Shown: positions 17,162-26,915 of the stretch, piece after piece
How positions within the stretch are numbered: the stretch's first letter is position 1
Layout: the number at the start of each line of letters is the position of its first letter
Source: Paracoccus sphaerophysae
Lineage (GTDB): Bacteria > Pseudomonadota > Alphaproteobacteria > Rhodobacterales > Rhodobacteraceae
Direction: 5' to 3'
NCBI RefSeq assembly: GCF_000763805.1
Contig: NZ_JRKS01000009.1
Coordinates: forward strand, 1-64,000
Length of the DNA: 64,000 nucleotides
Notes under the pieces: model-generated
The model's input: only the letters and a program-made list of their open reading frames with translations
Told to the model about the DNA's origin: nothing
Databases searched by the model: none
Position numbers and translations under genes: made by a program

Positions 17162-17351
17162 GTGTCTCATTCCCCCTGTTCGCGCGTCATGTGGCGCGCC
17201 TTGACTGCGGCAAAGAAATGCCAGGCGCCGGGGCTTGTCAACGATGTCGCGGGCGCCCCCCCGGGGGCGTCCCGCGTGCGCGAGCGCACTTGCAGCAGCA
17301 CCCGCCACCAGCGAACATGCAATGCAAGACGCAAGCGAAAGGGAACAGACC

Positions 17352-19028
17352 GTGCTTCTTGGCCAGATGATGCATCAGCCGCTGTCGATCGGGGCGCTGA
17401 TCGACCATGCCGCGCGCTATCATGCCGATACCGAGATCGTGTCGGCGCTGACCGAGGGCGGGTTCGAACGCACCAGCTGGGGCCAGGTCGGCGCCAACGC
17501 TCACCGCGTCGGATCGGCCCTGCGCGCGCGCGGGATGGAGCCGGGCGACCGCATCGGGACGCTTGCCTGGAACAACCGCCGGCATCTGGAACTGTATTTC
17601 GGCGTCCCCGGTATGGGCATGGTATGCCACACGCTGAACCCCCGGCTCGCCCCGGACCAGCTGGTCTATATCGTGAACCACGCCTCGGACCGGATGCTGT
17701 TCATCGAAAAGACCTTCGTGCCGGTCATCGCCGGGCTGCGCGACCAGATGCCCAGTATCCGCGGCATCGTCATGCTGGGCGCCCGGGACGACGAGGCCGC
17801 CGCGGCGATCCCGGGCCTGCTGTTCCACGACGAGCTGCTGGCCGAGGGCGACCCGGCCGCGCCGTGGGAGGCGCTGGACGAGAACGCGCCCTCGTCGCTG
17901 TGCTATACCTCGGGGACGACCGGGGACCCCAAGGGGGTGCTGTATTCCCACCGCTCGACGATCTTTCACGCGGTGTTCGCCAACAACCCGGACGGGCTGG
18001 CGATCAGCGGGGCGGATTCGGTGATGCCGGTGGTGCCGATGTTCCACGTCAACGCTTGGGGCATCCCCTATGCCGCCGCCGCCGTGGGGTCGCGGCTGAT
18101 CCTGCCGGGCCCGCGGCTGGACGGCGAAAGCCTCGCGCATCTGATCGTGGACGAAAAGGTCACCGTGGCGGCCGGGGTGCCGACGATCTGGCTGGGGCTG
18201 CTGAACGCGCTGGAAACCACCGGGCTGAAACCCGAAAGCCTGCGCCGCACCATCGTCGGCGGGTCGGCGATGCCGCCCTCGATGCGGGCGGCGTTCCGCG
18301 ACCGGCACGGGGTGGAACTGGTGCAGGCGTGGGGGATGACCGAGACCAGCCCGCTGGCGACGATGAACGCGCCGCTGGCCAAGCACCGCGCACTGCCCTT
18401 CGAGGAGCAGGACCGGATCGCCAACGGCCAGGGCCGGCCCGTCTTCGGCGTGGAACTGCGCATCGTCGATTCGGAAGGCCGCGTCCTGCCCGAAGACGGC
18501 GTGACCGAGGGCGAATTGCAGGTCCGCGGCCACTGGATCGTCCACACCTATTTCGGCCAGGAAAAGCCCGCGCTGACCTATGACGGATGGTTCGACACCG
18601 GCGACATCTCAACCATCGACCCGGACGGCTACATGGTGATCCGCGACCGCTCCAAGGACATCATCAAGTCGGGCGGCGAGTGGATCTCGACCGTCGATCT
18701 GGAAAACATCGCAGTGTCGCATCCCAAGGTCGCCAATGCCGCCGCCATCGCCGCGCGGCACCCGAAATGGGACGAACGCCCGGTGATCTGCTGCCAGAAA
18801 CGCCCGCAATCCGACCTGACCGAGGAGGAGCTGCTGGCCTTCTATGACGGCAAGGTGCCGCGCTGGCAAAAGCCCGACCGGGTGGTCTTTGTCGACACGC
18901 TGCCGCTGGGCGCCACCGGCAAGGTCGTCAAGGCGACGTTGCGCGCGGCGCACGGCAACGTGCTGTGGGACGACGCCATGGCCGAGATCGAGGCCGAAAA
19001 GGCCGCCGCCGGGACCTCCGAGGCGTGA
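17352..19028 (+). CDS. Acyl-CoA ligase (AMP-forming), DmdB-like/medium-to-long-chain
   Basis: A 558-residue ANL-superfamily ligase: the P-loop [19 protein letters not shown], the adenine motif [37 protein letters not shown] as hinge, and the catalytic Lys in [14 protein letters not shown]. The start [19 protein letters not shown] closely resembles 3-methylthiopropionyl-CoA ligases (DmdB) of marine rhodobacters, but that branch also includes general fatty acyl-CoA ligases. The GTG at 17352 follows AAAGGGAACAGACC and matches the family N-terminus; an in-frame ATG at 17322 is the alternative. Its TGA overlaps the next GTG (GTGA). Confidence 0.88.
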   Translation: MLLGQMMHQPLSIGALIDHAARYHADTEIVSALTEGGFERTSWGQVGANAHRVGSALRARGMEPGDRIGTLAWNNRRHLELYFGVPGMGMVCHTLNPRLAPDQLVYIVNHASDRMLFIEKTFVPVIAGLRDQMPSIRGIVMLGARDDEAAAAIPGLLFHDELLAEGDPAAPWEALDENAPSSLCYTSGTTGDPKGVLYSHRSTIFHAVFANNPDGLAISGADSVMPVVPMFHVNAWGIPYAAAAVGSRLILPGPRLDGESLAHLIVDEKVTVAAGVPTIWLGLLNALETTGLKPESLRRTIVGGSAMPPSMRAAFRDRHGVELVQAWGMTETSPLATMNAPLAKHRALPFEEQDRIANGQGRPVFGVELRIVDSEGRVLPEDGVTEGELQVRGHWIVHTYFGQEKPALTYDGWFDTGDISTIDPDGYMVIRDRSKDIIKSGGEWISTVDLENIAVSHPKVANAAAIAARHPKWDERPVICCQKRPQSDLTEEELLAFYDGKVPRWQKPDRVVFVDTLPLGATGKVVKATLRAAHGNVLWDDAMAEIEAEKAAAGTSEA

Positions 19029-19186
19029 CCGAGGCCGGGCTGGTCAAGGCGGCGGCGCTGCTGATCGCCACCGTGGCGGCCTTGTGGAACCTGCGCCGGG
19101 CCGAGGTGACGGCGAACCCGACCGTGTTCCGGCTGCTGACGGTGGGGATGCTGTCGGTGGCGGTGCTGGCGATCCTGATGATCTGA
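19025..19186 (+). CDS. 53-residue membrane protein coupled to the acyl-CoA ligase
   Basis: A small gene starting at GTG within the ligase stop (GTGA, 19025-19028). It encodes two hydrophobic helices (GLVKAAALLIATVAALWNL and LLTVGMLSVAVLAILMI) joined by a short polar loop RRAEVTANPTVFR. It is followed directly by a terminator, so it closes the transcription unit. Overlap and the two clean helices support a real product. No family is recognised. Confidence 0.7.
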   Translation: MTEAGLVKAAALLIATVAALWNLRRAEVTANPTVFRLLTVGMLSVAVLAILMI

Positions 19187-19189
19187 CGA

Positions 19190-19225
19190 AAAAGGGGGCG
19201 GCCGCGCTGGCGACCGCCCCCTTTT
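19190..19225. terminator. Bidirectional rho-independent terminator
   Basis: A 12-bp perfect stem (AAAAGGGGGCGG and its complement) with T-runs on both strands. It serves the acyl-CoA ligase unit on the plus strand and the aldehyde dehydrogenase gene on the minus strand. Confidence 0.9.
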
Positions 19226-19244
19226 CCGTTCCCGGGACGGAGTC

Positions 19245-20696
19245 TCAGGCGTCCTGGTCCCAGCCCGAGATCTGCTTGGAATCCATGAACTCCTCGAGAC
19301 CCCAGACGCCGCCCTCGCGGGCCCGCCCCGAGGCCTTGACGCCGCCAAAGGCCGAGCCGCGGCCACGGCTGACGCCGTTCATCTCGACCATGCCCGAGCG
19401 CAGCTGCCGGGCCAGCCGGTTGCGGCGCGCCCCGTCCTGCGTCTGGACATAGTTGGTCAGGCCATAGATCGTGTCGTTGGCGATCCGGACCGCCTCCTCC
19501 TCGGTGTCGAAGGGGATGATCGACAGCACCGGGCCAAAGATTTCCTGCCGGGCGATGGTCATGTCGTTGGTCACGTCGGCAAAGACCGTGGGCCGGACGA
19601 AATAGCCGCGGTTGACGCCCTCGGGCAGGCCGGGGCCGCCGGCCACCAGGCGCGCGCCCTCGTCGATGCCCTGCTGGATCAGGTCCTGGATCTTGTCCCA
19701 CTGCTGCTTGCTGACCACCGGGCCGATATGCTTGCCGGCCTCGTGCGCGCTGCCGACGCGGGTTTCCTCGGCCACCTTGCGGGCGGCCTCGATCGCCTTG
19801 TCATAGGCGCCGCGCTCGACCAGCATCCGGGTCGGCGCGTTGCAGGACTGGCCCGAGTTGTAGAACACGTGCCGCGTGCCCCGTTCCACCGCCTTCTCGT
19901 CGGCATCGGCAAAGACGATGTTGGCGCCCTTGCCGCCCAGCTCCAGCGCGACCTTCTTGACCGTGTCGGCGGCGGCCTTGGTGATCGCGATCCCGGCCCG
20001 GGTCGAGCCGGTGAAGCTGATCATCTCGACGTCCGGGTGGGTGGACAGCTGCGTCCCGACGCCCGGCCCGTCGCCGTTCACCAGGTTGAAGACGCCCTTG
20101 GGCAGCCCGGCCTCGTCCAGCACCTCGGCAAAGACCATCGAGGACAGCGGCGCGATCTCGGACGGCTTCAGCACGACGGTGTTGCCGGCCAGGATCGCCG
20201 GAATGACCTTGAGCGTGACCTGGTTCATGGGCCAGTTCCACGGCGTGACGAGACCCACGACACCGATCGGTTCCCACGCCACCATGCTGGTGGGCGCATG
20301 GTCGCCCAGCGGGCGGATGAACTCGAAGTCCTTGAAGCTGTCGATGAAGGTCTCGATGTGGAACGACCCCGACCCGGCCTGGTCCTCGCGCGACATGTCA
20401 GTGGGCGCGCCCATCTCGGTCGTCATCGCGGCGGCGATGTCGTCGTTGCGGCGCTTGTAGATTTCCAAAATGCGCTCGACATGCTTCAGCCGCTCGGCCG
20501 AGGGCGTCGCCGACCAGGCCGGGAACGCCGCCTTGGCCGCGGCCACAGCGCGGTCGGTGTCGGCCTGGCCGCCGATCGAGATCACCGCGACGGGTTCCTC
20601 GGTCGTGGGGTCGATCACCTCGAGATCGTTCGGCTGGGCCGGATCGACCCAGGCGCCGTCGATATAAAGTTTCCGCTTGTCTGCCAGATCGGCCAT
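19245..20696 (-). CDS. NAD(P)-dependent aldehyde dehydrogenase
   Basis: A 483-residue ALDH-superfamily enzyme: VTPWNWPMNQ oxyanion-hole Asn, VVLKPSE cofactor Lys, FTGSTRAG NAD loop, the general base Glu in ALELGGKGANIV, and the catalytic Cys in FYNSGQSCNAPTR. The second half carries EIFGPVLSI and GGVKASGRAREGG. It oxidises an aldehyde to the acid; the substrate is unknown. The ATG at 20696 has a GGGGGAG site; further upstream codons in frame lack one. It converges on the acyl-CoA ligase, with which it shares a terminator but no operon. Confidence 0.93.
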   Translation of the reverse strand: MADLADKRKLYIDGAWVDPAQPNDLEVIDPTTEEPVAVISIGGQADTDRAVAAAKAAFPAWSATPSAERLKHVERILEIYKRRNDDIAAAMTTEMGAPTDMSREDQAGSGSFHIETFIDSFKDFEFIRPLGDHAPTSMVAWEPIGVVGLVTPWNWPMNQVTLKVIPAILAGNTVVLKPSEIAPLSSMVFAEVLDEAGLPKGVFNLVNGDGPGVGTQLSTHPDVEMISFTGSTRAGIAITKAAADTVKKVALELGGKGANIVFADADEKAVERGTRHVFYNSGQSCNAPTRMLVERGAYDKAIEAARKVAEETRVGSAHEAGKHIGPVVSKQQWDKIQDLIQQGIDEGARLVAGGPGLPEGVNRGYFVRPTVFADVTNDMTIARQEIFGPVLSIIPFDTEEEAVRIANDTIYGLTNYVQTQDGARRNRLARQLRSGMVEMNGVSRGRGSAFGGVKASGRAREGGVWGLEEFMDSKQISGWDQDA

Positions 20697-20902
20697 GGCC
20701 GCTCCCCCAATCAGGTTGGATTTGGTGAACAGAGTTTCACCGCCCCTGCGCCGACGCAAGGCCGGAGAACCGGGCGATCCGACCGGCGCGGCCGACGTTC
20801 TGACGGCACCCGCGGCTTTCGCGCGCAGGCTGGCGGGGGCTGGCAATCGGCGTGCGCACCCTTATGTTCCCTGCAACGTCAACGCTGCGAAGGAGCTGCC
20901 AC

Positions 20903-21562
20903 ATGGCCCTGCGGATCAACGACACCGCGCCCGACTTCACCGCCGACACCTCTGACGGGGAAATCCGTTTTCACGACTGGCTGGGCGACAGTTACGGCAT
21001 CATCTTCAGCCACCCCAAGGACTTCACCCCGGTCTGCACGACCGAGTTCGGGGCAGTGGCGCAGCTGGCGCCGGAATGGGAAAAGCGCAAGACCAAGGTG
21101 CTGGGCGTGTCGGTGGACAGCGCCGACGAGCACCGCAAGTGGAAGCGGGACATCGAGGCGTTCGCCGGCACCCCGGCCAATTTCGCCATCGTCGACGACA
21201 CCGACCTGAAGGTCGCCAAGCTGTATGACATGCTGCCCGCCGACGCCTATATGCCCGACGGCCGCACCGCCAATGACAGCGCCACGGTGCGGACGGTCTA
21301 TATCATCGGGCCGGACAAGAAGGTGCGGCTGATGATGACCTATCCGATGTCGGTGGGCCGCAACTTCGCCGAGATCCTGCGGGCGCTGGACGCGGTGCAG
21401 GCGACCGACGGGGTGCCGATCGCGACCCCCGCCAACTGGGTCCCCGGCCAGGACGTGATCGCGGCGCTGTCGCTGTCGGACGAACAGGCCGAGGCCAAGT
21501 TCGGCAAGGTCGACAAGAAGCTGCCCTATCTGCGTTTCGTCAAGCAGCCCGAACGCGCCTGA
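20903..21562 (+). CDS. 1-Cys peroxiredoxin (Prx6-like, AhpC/TSA family)
   Basis: A 219-residue peroxiredoxin. The peroxidatic Cys is C45 in FTPVCTTEFG. No second cysteine is present, which puts it in the 1-Cys (Prx6) class together with the long C-terminal region (PANWVPGQDVIAALSLSDEQA) and RTVYIIGPDKKVRLMMTYPMSVGRNF. It reduces hydrogen and alkyl peroxides using an external thiol. AAGGAG is placed properly before the ATG. It is monocistronic, with its own terminator. Confidence 0.93.
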   Translation: MALRINDTAPDFTADTSDGEIRFHDWLGDSYGIIFSHPKDFTPVCTTEFGAVAQLAPEWEKRKTKVLGVSVDSADEHRKWKRDIEAFAGTPANFAIVDDTDLKVAKLYDMLPADAYMPDGRTANDSATVRTVYIIGPDKKVRLMMTYPMSVGRNFAEILRALDAVQATDGVPIATPANWVPGQDVIAALSLSDEQAEAKFGKVDKKLPYLRFVKQPERA

Positions 21563-21583
21563 CTGACGGACGACCGAAATGCG

Positions 21584-21612
21584 AACGCCCCGGAGCGATC
21601 CGGGGCGTTTTC
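21584..21612 (+). terminator. Rho-independent terminator after the peroxiredoxin gene
   Basis: The 10-bp stem AACGCCCCGG/CCGGGGCGTT with a six-base loop, followed by TT and a T-rich run, 22 bp after the stop codon. Confidence 0.85.
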
Positions 21613-21633
21613 CGTTTCAGACCCTGGCGCGCG

Positions 21634-21921
21634 TCAGCCGCAGGAGACCTTCACCAGCTTGCCGGTGCGGTCGTATTCGAAGTTCAGCCGCGACGGGTTC
21701 AGGTCCATCGTGACGGAGTCGCCGGTGCGGTAGTGGCGCACCTCGGTGCCGGCCGGGACGGTGATGGCGGGCGACTTCTGGCCGACGAACTGTTGGAAGC
21801 GGTAGGCGATGCATTCGCTGGCCGGCGGGGTGACGACGACGGTGGTCGAGGGCGGGATCGGCTGGCAGGCGGCGAGCAGCGTCGCGCCACCGACAGCGGC
21901 AAGGATCAGGGGAAGGCGCAT
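21634..21921 (-). CDS. Peptidase inhibitor I78-family lipoprotein
   Basis: A 95-residue protein. The signal peptide MRLPLILAAVGGATLLAAC has a lipobox with Cys 19. After a Pro/Thr/Val-rich linker, the I78 fold is recognisable: C-x8-FVGQKSP, TEVRHYRTGDSVTMDLNPSRLNF, and terminal YDRTGKLVKVSCG. I78 proteins are potato-inhibitor-like serine protease inhibitors. It has an AAGGAG site and reads toward the peroxiredoxin terminator. A periplasmic or outer-membrane location is expected. Confidence 0.8.
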   Translation of the reverse strand: MRLPLILAAVGGATLLAACQPIPPSTTVVVTPPASECIAYRFQQFVGQKSPAITVPAGTEVRHYRTGDSVTMDLNPSRLNFEYDRTGKLVKVSCG

Positions 21922-22093
21922 GGCAGGCTCCTTGGTCGCTGGGATTATGCCGCGGCAACCACGATTGCCCGCCCCCAGTTCCGCCTTTCCCCTTGCCGGC
22001 CAGACACATGGCCGCGAGCGTCGGATGTCGCCATCGGTAATGCGTGCGAGGGCGGCCACCTCTCCGCCCCTATGCCCTCACCCGAGCGCGACA

Positions 22094-22122
22094 TGAAAAA
22101 GGGCCGGGTTGCCCCGGCCCTC
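22094..22122 (-). terminator. Terminator after rpmD, ending the ribosomal operon
   Basis: On the minus strand GGGCCGGG-GCAA-CCCGGCCC is followed by TTTTTC, 22 bases after the rpmD stop. It ends the rpmC-to-rpmD transcript; rplO and secY do not follow. Confidence 0.88.
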
Positions 22123-22143
22123 TGTTCATCGATCCCGAGGGGA

Positions 22144-22329
22144 TCAGGCCTTTTCTTCGACGATCTGCACTAGGTGCGGGATCGCGTTCACCATGCCGCG
22201 GATCGAGGGAGTATCCTCAAGCTCGCGGGTGCGGTGCATCTTGTTCAGCCCCAGGCCCTTCAGCGTCGCGCGCTGTTCCTTGGGGCGGCGGATCGGCGAG
22301 CCGATCTGCTTGACGACGATGGTTGCCAT
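22144..22329 (-). CDS. rpmD: 50S ribosomal protein L30
   Basis: A 61-residue L30: [24 protein letters not shown] followed by [20 protein letters not shown]. It lies 4 bp after rpsE. In most bacteria rplO and secY follow; here the operon stops at a strong terminator, so those genes must be elsewhere. Confidence 0.97.
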   Translation of the reverse strand: MATIVVKQIGSPIRRPKEQRATLKGLGLNKMHRTRELEDTPSIRGMVNAIPHLVQIVEEKA

Positions 22330-22333
22330 CGGA

Positions 22334-22945
22334 TCAGGCCTCCTGCAGTTGCGCCGAGGTCACGGTCGCGTCCGTGCCCTGCTGGGTTTCCGGCGCGCGG
22401 TCCTGCGACGGCAGGATCTCGGCGACCTTCTTGCCGCGGCGGCTGGCCACGGACCGGGGCGACGCCTCGGCCTTGAGACCGTCGATCGTGGCGCGGATCA
22501 TGTTGTAGGGGTTCTGCGACCCCAGCGACTTGGCCACGACGTCCTGCACGCCCAGCATCTCGAACACGGCGCGCATCGGACCGCCGGCGATGATGCCGGT
22601 CCCGGGAACGGCGGTGCGCATCACGACCTTTCCGGCGCCGTGGCGGCCCTCGACGTCGTGGTGCAGCGTGCGGCCATCGCGCAGCGGCACGCGGATCAGG
22701 CTGCGCTTGGCCTGTTCGGTGGCCTTGCGGATCGCCTCGGGCACTTCCTTGGCCTTGCCCTTGCCGAAGCCGACGCGGCCGCGCTGGTCGCCGACCACCA
22801 CGAGCGCGGCAAAGCCGAAGCGCTTGCCGCCCTTGACGGTCTTGGACACGCGGTTGATCGCGACCAGGCGGTCGGCAAATTCGGGGGTTTCTTCCTCGCG
22901 GCGGCGGTCGTCGCGACGATCCCGGCGCTGTTCACGTTCTGCCAT
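22334..22945 (-). CDS. rpsE: 30S ribosomal protein S5
   Basis: A 203-residue S5. The N-terminal double-stranded-RNA-binding fold includes [19 protein letters not shown] and the conserved [19 protein letters not shown]. The C-terminal domain has [15 protein letters not shown] and [20 protein letters not shown], the latter in the region of spectinomycin- and fidelity-affecting residues. The acidic/basic N-terminal tail is longer than in E. coli, as usual in alphaproteobacteria. It starts 111 bp after rplR, an unusually wide gap. Confidence 0.97.
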   Translation of the reverse strand: MAEREQRRDRRDDRRREEETPEFADRLVAINRVSKTVKGGKRFGFAALVVVGDQRGRVGFGKGKAKEVPEAIRKATEQAKRSLIRVPLRDGRTLHHDVEGRHGAGKVVMRTAVPGTGIIAGGPMRAVFEMLGVQDVVAKSLGSQNPYNMIRATIDGLKAEASPRSVASRRGKKVAEILPSQDRAPETQQGTDATVTSAQLQEA

Positions 22946-23056
22946 GCGGCATTCCTTTTCATCCGGCGCGTCCGCGCCCGTTAAAACCGATCCAGGTGGA
23001 CCGCCGCGACCGGCAGCCCCCGGATCATCGGGGCGGCGTGACCGCCGCCCGCAGCA

Positions 23057-23416
23057 TCAGAACCGCAGACCAGCTTCGCGGGCCGCGTCGGCCAACGCCT
23101 TGATCTTCCCGTGGAACAGGAAGCCGCCGCGGTCGAACACGACCTCTTCGACGCCCTTGGCCTTGGCGCGTTCCGCGATCGCGGCGCCGATCTTGGCGGC
23201 CGCCTCGACGTTGTTCTTGCCGACGACGCCCAGATCCTTTTCCAGGGTCGAGGCAGAGGCCAGCGTCACCCCGTTCGCGTCGTCGATCAGCTGGACGCTG
23301 ATGTTCTTGGACGAACGGTGGACGGACAGGCGCGGACGGCCGTTCGCCATCTCGCGCAGTTTGTTCCGGACGCGCAGACGGCGCTTCTGGAACAGCTCTC
23401 GTTTGTTCAGTGCCAT
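23057..23416 (-). CDS. rplR: 50S ribosomal protein L18
   Basis: A 119-residue L18, a 5S rRNA-binding protein: [20 protein letters not shown], then [25 protein letters not shown] and terminal [21 protein letters not shown]. It lies 11 bp after rplF. The 111-bp gap to rpsE holds a G/C-rich inverted repeat of no clear role. Confidence 0.97.
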   Translation of the reverse strand: MALNKRELFQKRRLRVRNKLREMANGRPRLSVHRSSKNISVQLIDDANGVTLASASTLEKDLGVVGKNNVEAAAKIGAAIAERAKAKGVEEVVFDRGGFLFHGKIKALADAAREAGLRF

Positions 23417-23427
23417 GTGCGTGATCC

Positions 23428-23961
23428 TTACTTCTTCTTGCCTTCCTTGCGGAAGACCTGCTCACCCTTGTAGCGGATGCCTTTGCCCTTGTAGGGCTCG
23501 GGCTTCTTCCACTCGCGGATGTTCGCGGCGGTCTGGCCGACGGCTTGCTGGTCGATGCCCTCGACGACGATCTCGGTCTGCTTGGGCGCATTGACCGTGA
23601 CGCCTTCCGGAGCCTCGAAGTTCACGTCGTGCGAATAGCCGAGCGACAGCTTCAGGGTCTTGCCCTGCATGTTCGCCCGGTAGCCGACACCCTGGATTTC
23701 CAGCTCGCGCTTGAACCCCTCGGTCACGCCGGTGACGAGGTTCGCCACCATCGACCGCGACATCCCCCATTGCTGGCGGGCGCGCTTGCTGAGGCCGCGC
23801 GGCTTGACCGTGACGGTGGTGCCGTCCAGGACCAGGTCCACGTCGTCGGTCGCGGTGAACGACCGGGTGCCTTTCGGACCCTTGACCGAGATGGTCTGGC
23901 CCTTGATTTCGGCCGTGACGCCCGAGGGCAGTTCGACCGGCTTCTTGCCAATACGAGACAT
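23428..23961 (-). CDS. rplF: 50S ribosomal protein L6
   Basis: A 177-residue L6 with two similar domains, ending in the signature [20 protein letters not shown]. It binds near the factor-binding centre of 23S rRNA. Two consecutive ATG codons occur (23964 and 23961); the second is chosen because it has better spacing to the AGGGGG site and gives the usual MSRIGKKPV start. Confidence 0.97.
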   Translation of the reverse strand: MSRIGKKPVELPSGVTAEIKGQTISVKGPKGTRSFTATDDVDLVLDGTTVTVKPRGLSKRARQQWGMSRSMVANLVTGVTEGFKRELEIQGVGYRANMQGKTLKLSLGYSHDVNFEAPEGVTVNAPKQTEIVVEGIDQQAVGQTAANIREWKKPEPYKGKGIRYKGEQVFRKEGKKK

Positions 23962-23971
23962 CATGCCCCCC

Positions 23972-24370
23972 TTAGAACACGGTGCAGAGGACTTCGCCGC
24001 CGACATTGGCGTTGCGAGCCGCTGCGTCCGACATCACGCCTTTCGGCGTCGAGACGATGGACACGCCCAGGCCGTTGCGGACCGAGGGCAGTTCCTTGGC
24101 GCCGGCATAGACGCGGCGGCCGGGTTTGGACACCCGGGCCAGCTCGCGGATGACCGGAGCACCTTCAAAGTATTTCAGCGAGATTTCCAGCTCGGTGTGA
24201 CCGGCGTCGGTCGTCACCTGCTCATAGCCGCGGATGTAGCCCTCGGCCTTGAGCACGTCCAGGACCCAGGCGCGCAGCTTGCTGGCCGGCGTGCGGACGG
24301 TGGATTTCCCGCGCATCTGCGCGTTGCGGATGCGGGTCAGCATATCGCCGAGCGGATCGTTCATCGACAT
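23972..24370 (-). CDS. rpsH: 30S ribosomal protein S8
   Basis: A 132-residue S8: [18 protein letters not shown] at the N-terminus and [16 protein letters not shown] near the end. S8 binds 16S helix 21 and, in many bacteria, represses the spc operon. The gaps are 10 bp on each side, so it is co-transcribed with rpsN and rplF. Confidence 0.97.
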   Translation of the reverse strand: MSMNDPLGDMLTRIRNAQMRGKSTVRTPASKLRAWVLDVLKAEGYIRGYEQVTTDAGHTELEISLKYFEGAPVIRELARVSKPGRRVYAGAKELPSVRNGLGVSIVSTPKGVMSDAAARNANVGGEVLCTVF

Positions 24371-24380
24371 CTGTGCCCCC

Positions 24381-24686
24381 TTACCAGCTCGATTTCACCA
24401 TGCCGGGGATCTGGCCGAACGAGCCCAGCTCGCGCAGCATGATCCGCGACAGTTTCAGCTTGCGGTAATAGGCGCGCGGGCGCCCGGTCAGCTCGCAGCG
24501 GTTGCGCAGGCGGGTGGCCGACGAGTTGCGCGGCAGTTCGGCGAGCTTCAGCGTCGCCTTGAACCGCTCTTCCATCGGCTTGGACTGGTCGTTGATGACG
24601 TCGTTCAGCGCAGCGCGCTTGGCGGCGTATTTCGCCACCATCCGCTCGCGCTTCTTCTGACGTTCGATCATGGATTTCTTGGCCAT
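24381..24686 (-). CDS. rpsN: 30S ribosomal protein S14 (zinc-free type)
   Basis: A 101-residue S14. It is the long form without the two CxxC pairs of the zinc form, identified by [19 protein letters not shown] and the terminal [11 protein letters not shown]. It sits between rplE and rpsH, as in the standard spc operon. Confidence 0.97.
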   Translation of the reverse strand: MAKKSMIERQKKRERMVAKYAAKRAALNDVINDQSKPMEERFKATLKLAELPRNSSATRLRNRCELTGRPRAYYRKLKLSRIMLRELGSFGQIPGMVKSSW

Positions 24687-24705
24687 ATCGGTTTTCCTCG
24701 CGCGA

Positions 24706-25266
24706 TCAGCTGTTGAAGGGCATGTTGAAGTGCTTCAACAGCGCCTTGGCTTCGGCGTCGGTCTTCGCCGTGGTCGCGATGATGATGTCCATGCCCAGAA
24801 CTTCGTCGACCTTGTCGAAGTTGATCTCCGGGAACACGATGTGCTCTTTCAGGCCCATGGCATAGTTGCCGCGGCCATCGAACGAGGTGCCCTTGACGCC
24901 GCGGAAGTCGCGGACGCGGGGCAGCGCGATGTTGATCAGGCGGTCCAGGAATTCGTACATCCGGTCGCCGCGCAGGGTCACCTTGGTGCCCAGCGGCATC
25001 TCCTCACGCACGCGGAAGCCGGCGATCGACTTCTTGGCGTGGGTGATGACGGCCCTCTGGCCGGCGATCTGGGACAGCTCTTCCGACGCCTGCTTGACCT
25101 TCTTGGTGTCCTTGACGGCTTCGCCGACGCCCATGTTCAGGACGATCTTGTCCAGACGCGGGATCTGCATGTCGTTCTTGTAGCCGAATTCTTCCCTGAG
25201 CGCCGCGCGGATCTGGTCCTGATAGACCGACTTGAGCCGGGGCGTGTATTTCGCGTCGTCCAGCAT
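24706..25266 (-). CDS. rplE: 50S ribosomal protein L5
   Basis: A 186-residue L5, which binds 5S rRNA and P-site t[42 protein letters not shown] and [19 protein letters not shown]. Its ATG overlaps the rplX stop by one base (TGATG), indicating translational coupling. Confidence 0.98.
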   Translation of the reverse strand: MLDDAKYTPRLKSVYQDQIRAALREEFGYKNDMQIPRLDKIVLNMGVGEAVKDTKKVKQASEELSQIAGQRAVITHAKKSIAGFRVREEMPLGTKVTLRGDRMYEFLDRLINIALPRVRDFRGVKGTSFDGRGNYAMGLKEHIVFPEINFDKVDEVLGMDIIIATTAKTDAEAKALLKHFNMPFNS

Positions 25267-25571
25267 CAGATCACGTCCCCCGTGGTCTTGGCGAAACGGA
25301 CCTTCTTGCCGTCTTCCATGCGGAAGCCGACGCGGGTCGGTTTGCCGTTCTTGTCGGTCAGTGCCAGGTTCGACAGGTCGATCGGCATGGTCTTGGGAAC
25401 CCGGCCGCCCTGCGAGGTCTGCGACTGGCGGGTGTGGCGCAGCGCGATGTTCACGCCGTCCACGGTGGCCTTGTTGTCCTTGGGGAAGACGGCCGTGATT
25501 TCGCCCGTCTTGCCCTTGTCCTTGCCGGTCAGCACGACGACGGTGTCACCCTTTTTCAGCTTGGCGGCCAT
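25266..25571 (-). CDS. rplX: 50S ribosomal protein L24
   Basis: A 101-residue L24 with the KOW motif [20 protein letters not shown] at its N-terminus; it starts large-subunit assembly. The start at 25571 follows GGAGGTGCTGTG and overlaps the rplN stop by one base (TGATG). A GTG one codon upstream is less likely. Confidence 0.97.
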   Translation of the reverse strand: MAAKLKKGDTVVVLTGKDKGKTGEITAVFPKDNKATVDGVNIALRHTRQSQTSQGGRVPKTMPIDLSNLALTDKNGKPTRVGFRMEDGKKVRFAKTTGDVI

Positions 25572-25939
25572 CACAGCACCTCCGGCGCAAGCGAGATGAT
25601 CTTCATGAAGTTCTTGGCGCGCAGCTCGCGCACGACCGGCCCGAAGATACGGGTCCCGACCGGCTCGCCCTGGTTGTTCAGGATGACGGCGGCGTTGGCG
25701 TCAAAGCGGATCGAGGTGCCGTCCTCGCGCTTCACTTCCTTCGCGGTGCGCACGACGACGGCCTTGCGGACGTCGCCCTTCTTCACGCGGCCACGCGGAA
25801 TGGCTTCCTTGACGGAGACGACGATGATGTCGCCGACCGACGCATAGCGACGGTGCGATCCGCCCAGAACCTTGATGCACTGCACCCGGCGCGCGCCGGA
25901 GTTGTCAGCCACATCCAGGTTGGTCTGCATCTGGATCAT
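25571..25939 (-). CDS. rplN: 50S ribosomal protein L14
   Basis: A 122-residue L14: [19 protein letters not shown], then [20 protein letters not shown] and [18 protein letters not shown]. It is preceded by an 87-bp gap after rpsQ and followed by one-base overlaps through rplX and rplE. Confidence 0.98.
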   Translation of the reverse strand: MIQMQTNLDVADNSGARRVQCIKVLGGSHRRYASVGDIIVVSVKEAIPRGRVKKGDVRKAVVVRTAKEVKREDGTSIRFDANAAVILNNQGEPVGTRIFGPVVRELRAKNFMKIISLAPEVL

Positions 25940-26026
25940 GATATGCTCCCGACCTTTGGGGACCGGATGCAGGCCCGGCCCCAGGGTTTCGATATGTCAG
26001 CGGGCCGTCCTGCGGCCCGCAGGCCG

Positions 26027-26272
26027 TCACGCTTGCGCGGTCTCGTCCGTCAGGACGGTCCAGCGCTTGGTTTTCGAGATCGGCGCGCATTCGATGATGC
26101 GCACGGTGTCGCCGACCTTGAACTGGTTGTCCGCATCGTGCGCCCGGTATTTCTTGGACGACCGCACGGTCTTGTGCAGCAGCGGGTGCTTGAAGCGGCG
26201 TTCGACGAGGACCGTGATGGTCTGCTCGTTCTTGTCGCTGGTCACTTTACCCTGAAGGATACGCTTCGGCAT
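26027..26272 (-). CDS. rpsQ: 30S ribosomal protein S17
   Basis: An 81-residue S17: [40 protein letters not shown] and [18 protein letters not shown]. It lies 12 bp after rpmC in the second transcription unit. Confidence 0.97.
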   Translation of the reverse strand: MPKRILQGKVTSDKNEQTITVLVERRFKHPLLHKTVRSSKKYRAHDADNQFKVGDTVRIIECAPISKTKRWTVLTDETAQA

Positions 26273-26284
26273 CTGAAAGCCCCT

Positions 26285-26491
26285 TTAGTTCGACGCGGCC
26301 GCGTCGGCGGCTTTCTGGTTCATCACGGTCAGCACGCGGGCGACATCCTTGCGAACGGCGCGCATGCGGGCGGTCGATTCGATCTGGCCCGTGGCCTGCT
26401 GAAAGCGCAGGTTGAACGCCTCTTTCTTCAGCGCGACCAGCTGCTCGCGCAGCTGTTCGGGCGACTTGTCTTTCAGTTCAGCGGCTTTCAT
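26285..26491 (-). CDS. rpmC: 50S ribosomal protein L29
   Basis: A 68-residue L29 helical hairpin: [38 protein letters not shown] and [14 protein letters not shown]. It is normally adjacent to rplP, but here 549 bp separate them, with a terminator, a gene remnant and a predicted promoter between. It therefore heads a new transcript. The ATG at 26491 follows AAAGGAAACGGC. Confidence 0.96.
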   Translation of the reverse strand: MKAAELKDKSPEQLREQLVALKKEAFNLRFQQATGQIESTARMRAVRKDVARVLTVMNQKAADAAASN

Positions 26492-26573
26492 GCCGTTTCC
26501 TTTCAACATCACCGGAAGGCCCCTGACGCGCAGGGAGACCCTGATTCCCGGTGGAGTTCGAGATGAAGGCAGC

Positions 26574-26602
26574 TTCATAGGCCGAAACCCCGCCCAAGGC
26601 AA
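26574..26602 (-). promoter_or_regulatory. Predicted promoter of rpmC-rpmD unit
   Basis: Minus-strand TTGCCT (26602-26597), a 17-base spacer and TATGAA (26579-26574), about 75 bp upstream of rpmC. A six-bp palindrome (ATGAAG/CTTCAT) overlaps the -10 box. Confidence 0.5.
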
Positions 26603-26687
26603 CCCCTTTGTGCCGTAGCCCTTAGCGGGTCCGGTTTCGACCCGCCGAGACCCGTCCCGGCCATAGCCAGCCGAAGCTGACGCAGGG

Positions 26688-26915
26688 TCAGAGTTGCGGA
26701 ATGTTATGTCTCGGTTCAGTCGATGCGATCTGCGCACGGGACCGGCTGACCTTGAAGGGGAAGATCGTGTTTCGGTTATCCGCCGGCCAGCGCGAGTTCC
26801 ACTTGACCGCCCGCTCAACCCCCGGCACCGCAGCCGCGATCACGGCGTCGATCCGCGCCGCTAGCGCCGATTTCCAGCCAGGCGCGACGGCGATCCAGGC
26901 CTGCACGGGGCCCAA
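26688..26915 (-). pseudogene. Remnant of a DUF1801-type protein between rplP and rpmC
   Basis: The frame (75 codons) begins right after an in-frame stop and reads PVQAWIAVAPGWKSALAARI, then [19 protein letters not shown], which resembles the first helices of DUF1801 (YdhG-like) proteins. After KWNS the similarity stops, and the rest of that domain (an aromatic-rich sheet) is missing. Only a TTG could start it, with no ribosome site. I read it as a decayed insertion. The wider region 26492-27040 has no other gene; it holds the rplP terminator and the rpmC promoter. Confidence 0.5.
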
